Source: Desulfobacterales bacterium (GTDB taxonomy: Bacteria > Desulfobacterota > Desulfobacteria > Desulfobacterales > 4be13). From it: a stretch of 7,081 nt of DNA. Under the pieces are notes generated by a model. That model did not search any database, was not told the origin of the DNA, and saw only the letters and a list, made by a program, of their open reading frames with translations. The first letter of the stretch is position 1. Every line of letters starts with the position of its first letter. Positions 5,235-7,081 of the stretch are shown here, in pieces. The translations under genes and the position numbers were made by a program. The stretch is from NCBI GenBank assembly GCA_029940115.1, contig JAOZRQ010000368.1, forward strand, positions 1 to 7,081, given 5' to 3'.

Positions 5235-5276
5235 AATCCGTTATCAGCCCCGAAAGCTGGTGACGGATTTTTTTTT
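5235..5276 (+). terminator. intrinsic terminator (predicted attenuator) immediately upstream of ilvD
   Basis: AATCCGTTATCAGC (5235-5248) pairs along all 14 bases with GCTGGTGACGGATT (5256-5269), including two G-U pairs, around a 7-nt CCCGAAA loop. A run of nine T follows (5268-5276). The T-run touches the ilvD ribosome binding site GGAG (5277-5280). A strong terminator inside a 5' leader, between a promoter and its gene, is expected only if read-through is regulated. I did not find a convincing antiterminator by eye; the best local match, ATAAC (5077-5081) with GTTAT (5240-5244), is only 5 bp. Confidence 0.85.
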
Positions 5277-5289
5277 GGAGATGATCTGA

Positions 5290-6954
5290 ATGAAAAGCGA
5301 CATTGCAAAAAAAGGGATCGAAAGGGCCCCCCATCGGGCCTTGTTCAAATCGATGGGATACACAGATGCTGAGATCAGAAAGCCCCTGATCGGCATTGCC
5401 AATTCCGTGAACACCATCATCCCGGGTCATATGCATCTGGACAAGATTGTGGACGCGGTCAGGGCCGGCATCCACATGGCAGGGGGAACCCCCATCGAGT
5501 TTGGGGGCATCGGGGTCTGCGATGGGATTGCCATGAACCATCCGGGCATGAAATATTCCTTGGCAAGCCGCGAACTGATCGCGGATTCCATCGAGGTGAT
5601 GGCCATCGCCCACGCGTTTGACGCGCTGGTCCTGGTCCCGAACTGTGACAAGATTGTCCCGGGAATGCTCATGGCCGCGGCGCGTCTGGATCTCCCGACC
5701 CTCGTGGTCAGCGGGGGGCCCATGCTGGCCGGTCGCCACCCTGAAGGCACGGGGAAGATTGACCTGATCACGGTATTTGAGTCGGTGGGCGCGGTCCGTT
5801 CTGGCAAGATGACCGAGGAGCAGCTGGCCTGCATCGAGGACGCGGCCTGTCCCACCTGCGGTTCATGCGCGGGGATGTTCACGGCCAATTCGATGAACTG
5901 CCTCACCGAGGCGGTCGGCATGGGCCTGCCCGGAAACGGCACCATCCCCGCGGTGATGGCCTCCCGCATCCGTCTGGCAAAGGAGGCGGGAATGCAGATC
6001 ATGGATCTGCTTGAAAAGGGGATCACCGCCAAGCAGATCATGACCGAAAGGGCCTTCAGGAACGCGCTGACGGTTGACATGGCCTTGGGATGCTCCACGA
6101 ACACCGTGCTTCACCTGCCCGCGATCGCAAAGGAGGCAGAGGTGGAGATTGATCTGAATCTGATCAATGAGATCAGCAAGGCCACCCCGCATCTCTGCTC
6201 ACTCAGTCCCGGCGGGAAGGACCACCTTGAGGACCTGAACCGGGCCGGGGGCGTCCTTGCCGTGATCAAGGAACTTTCCGGAGCCGGCCTCATACAGGAG
6301 GATTGCATCACTGTGACCAGCGAGACGGTGGCCGACAATATAAAGGATGTTCGGATACTCGACAGCCAAATCATCCGGTCGGTGGGAGATCCATATCACA
6401 AAGAGGGGGGGCTTGCCGTACTGTTTGGCAATCTCGCACCCGAGGGATGTGTGGTCAAGCAGTCGGCTGTGGTGGATGAGATGCTGTGCCATGAAGGGCC
6501 GGCCAGGCTCTTTGAATCGGAAGAGGATGCCAGCCAAGCCATCATGGACGGCAAGATCAACAAGGGGGATGTCATTGTCATTCGATATGAAGGTCCCATG
6601 GGCGGTCCTGGAATGCGCGAGATGCTCACCCCGACCTCGACCATCGCGGGCATGGGGCTGGACGCATATGTCGCGTTGCTCACCGACGGCCGGTTCTCAG
6701 GTGGGACCCGGGGCGCGTCCATCGGGCATATTTCACCCGAGGCGATGCAGGGTGGGCCGATTGCCTTTGTCCGGGAGGGGGATCGCATATCCATTGACAT
6801 TCCGAACAAGCAGATCACCCTCAACGTCCCAGAGGAAGAGATCAATGCGCGGCGATCTGACTGGTCTCCGCCAGAGCCGAAGATCACGAGCGGCTACATG
6901 GCGAGATATGCCAAGATGGTCTCATCCGCGAGCAGGGGGGCGGTGGTGGTCTGA
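5290..6954 (+). CDS. ilvD: dihydroxy-acid dehydratase (EC 4.2.1.9)
   Basis: IlvD dehydrates 2,3-dihydroxy-3-methylbutanoate and 2,3-dihydroxy-3-methylpentanoate to the 2-keto acids that become valine (and leucine) and isoleucine. It is a cytoplasmic, homodimeric Fe-S enzyme of the IlvD/Edd family. The 554 residues are full length. Visible motifs are CDGIAMNHPGM (77-87), NCDKIVPGMLMA (118-129; Cys119 cluster ligand, Asp120 and Lys121 at the metal site), CPTCGSCAGMFTANSMNC (187-204), Glu444 and GRFSGGTRGASIGHISPEA (467-485; Ser470 is the expected catalytic base). The place where [2Fe-2S] members carry Pro-Cys-Asn reads Pro-Gly-His (45-47), as in the E. coli-type enzyme. The start at 5290 follows GGAG (5277-5280) by 9 nt. 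Expression appears controlled by the upstream leader peptide and terminator. No ilv partner gene fits in the remaining 127 bp. Confidence 0.97.
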   Translation: MKSDIAKKGIERAPHRALFKSMGYTDAEIRKPLIGIANSVNTIIPGHMHLDKIVDAVRAGIHMAGGTPIEFGGIGVCDGIAMNHPGMKYSLASRELIADSIEVMAIAHAFDALVLVPNCDKIVPGMLMAAARLDLPTLVVSGGPMLAGRHPEGTGKIDLITVFESVGAVRSGKMTEEQLACIEDAACPTCGSCAGMFTANSMNCLTEAVGMGLPGNGTIPAVMASRIRLAKEAGMQIMDLLEKGITAKQIMTERAFRNALTVDMALGCSTNTVLHLPAIAKEAEVEIDLNLINEISKATPHLCSLSPGGKDHLEDLNRAGGVLAVIKELSGAGLIQEDCITVTSETVADNIKDVRILDSQIIRSVGDPYHKEGGLAVLFGNLAPEGCVVKQSAVVDEMLCHEGPARLFESEEDASQAIMDGKINKGDVIVIRYEGPMGGPGMREMLTPTSTIAGMGLDAYVALLTDGRFSGGTRGASIGHISPEAMQGGPIAFVREGDRISIDIPNKQITLNVPEEEINARRSDWSPPEPKITSGYMARYAKMVSSASRGAVVV

Positions 6955-6981
6955 ATCAGGGCCTCAGGGCTGTTCGTCTGG

Positions 6982-7020
6982 GAAAAAAGCCGGGTTTCTT
7001 GCCACCACAATTTTTTGTCC
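6982..7020. mobile_element. internal fragment of the MITE-like element
   Basis: GAAAAAAGCCGGGTTTCTTG followed by ATTTTTTGTCC matches the right arm of the complete copies at about 4731-4769 and 5164-5205. The terminal TGTACACAG is missing and the sequence passes directly into a second dispersed repeat at 7027. Weak similarity may extend left to about 6970. It lies 27 bp downstream of the ilvD stop codon. No target duplication is visible, as expected for a truncated copy. Confidence 0.7.
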
Positions 7021-7026
7021 ACAATA

Positions 7027-7073
7027 TTTGGCATCCTTCATTTTGCCTGAAAAGTAGTTTGCACTTTCGGGTG
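7027..7073. repeat. dispersed repeat D, copy 2
   Basis: TTTGGCATCCTTCATTT (7027-7043), then AAAGTAGTTTGCACTTTCGG, repeats the stretch at 2958-3003 with a changed centre (TGCCTG in place of CATATG) and 1-nt length differences. It begins in the truncated right end of the MITE fragment. The window ends 8 bp later, so I cannot see whether a palindrome follows as it does at 3011. Confidence 0.8.
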
Positions 7074-7081
7074 AATTGAGG

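Noticed and set aside
5017..5739. A 240-codon minus-strand open frame covering the ilvD 5' end and the second MITE
   Set aside because: It is antisense to ilvD, crosses the terminator and the MITE, and has no recognisable domain.
6347..7057. A 236-codon plus-strand open frame overlapping the end of ilvD
   Set aside because: It is an out-of-frame reading of ilvD that continues into the MITE fragment; Arg/Ser/Pro-rich with no motif.

Overview
The window looks like chromosomal DNA from a free-living Gram-negative bacterium. My best guess is a Desulfobacterota (delta-proteobacterial) relative. That rests on RadC and IlvD sequence style, a transposase-like N-terminal remnant of a type I associate with that group, and abundant dispersed palindromes. 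It is an inference from recall, not a search result.

Layout. Positions 1-519 hold a tandem array of three roughly 110-bp imperfect palindromes separated by 41-42-bp units, one of them inverted; no gene is supported there. Positions 566-2955 hold a likely promoter and a two-gene operon: an AI-2E/PerM-family membrane protein whose end overlaps, by 14 bp, the start of a CPA1 (NhaP-type) cation/proton antiporter. Positions 2956-3106 hold two dispersed repeats, including a near-perfect 55-bp palindrome. Positions 3107-4193 hold radC and a small cysteine-rich protein separated by 1 bp. On the minus strand, 4206-4561 holds an orphan addiction-module antitoxin and, overlapping its start, a 50-residue ORF with a strong ribosome binding site that looks like the stub of a transposase.

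Positions 4562-5289 contain no ordinary gene but are dense in signals. There are two complete copies (124 and 125 bp) of a MITE-like element, each flanked by a 9-bp target duplication, one perfect and one 8/9. There is also a half copy. After these comes a sigma70-type promoter (TTGACA, 17 bp, TATCTT), a 22-codon leader ORF with 12 Ile/Leu/Val among residues 8-20, and a 14-bp-stem, 9-T intrinsic terminator that ends against the ribosome binding site of ilvD (5290-6954). This is the layout of a branched-chain amino-acid transcription attenuator. One MITE copy has inserted between the leader ORF and the terminator. After ilvD come a MITE fragment and a second copy of the dispersed repeat seen after the antiporter gene.

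How it works together. The first operon is probably concerned with ion homeostasis. IlvD makes the 2-keto acid precursors of valine, isoleucine and leucine, and the leader suggests its transcription is gated by charged Ile/Leu/Val tRNA. The most interesting points are the predicted ilvD attenuator, the MITE family with visible target duplications, and the MITE interrupting the attenuator leader.
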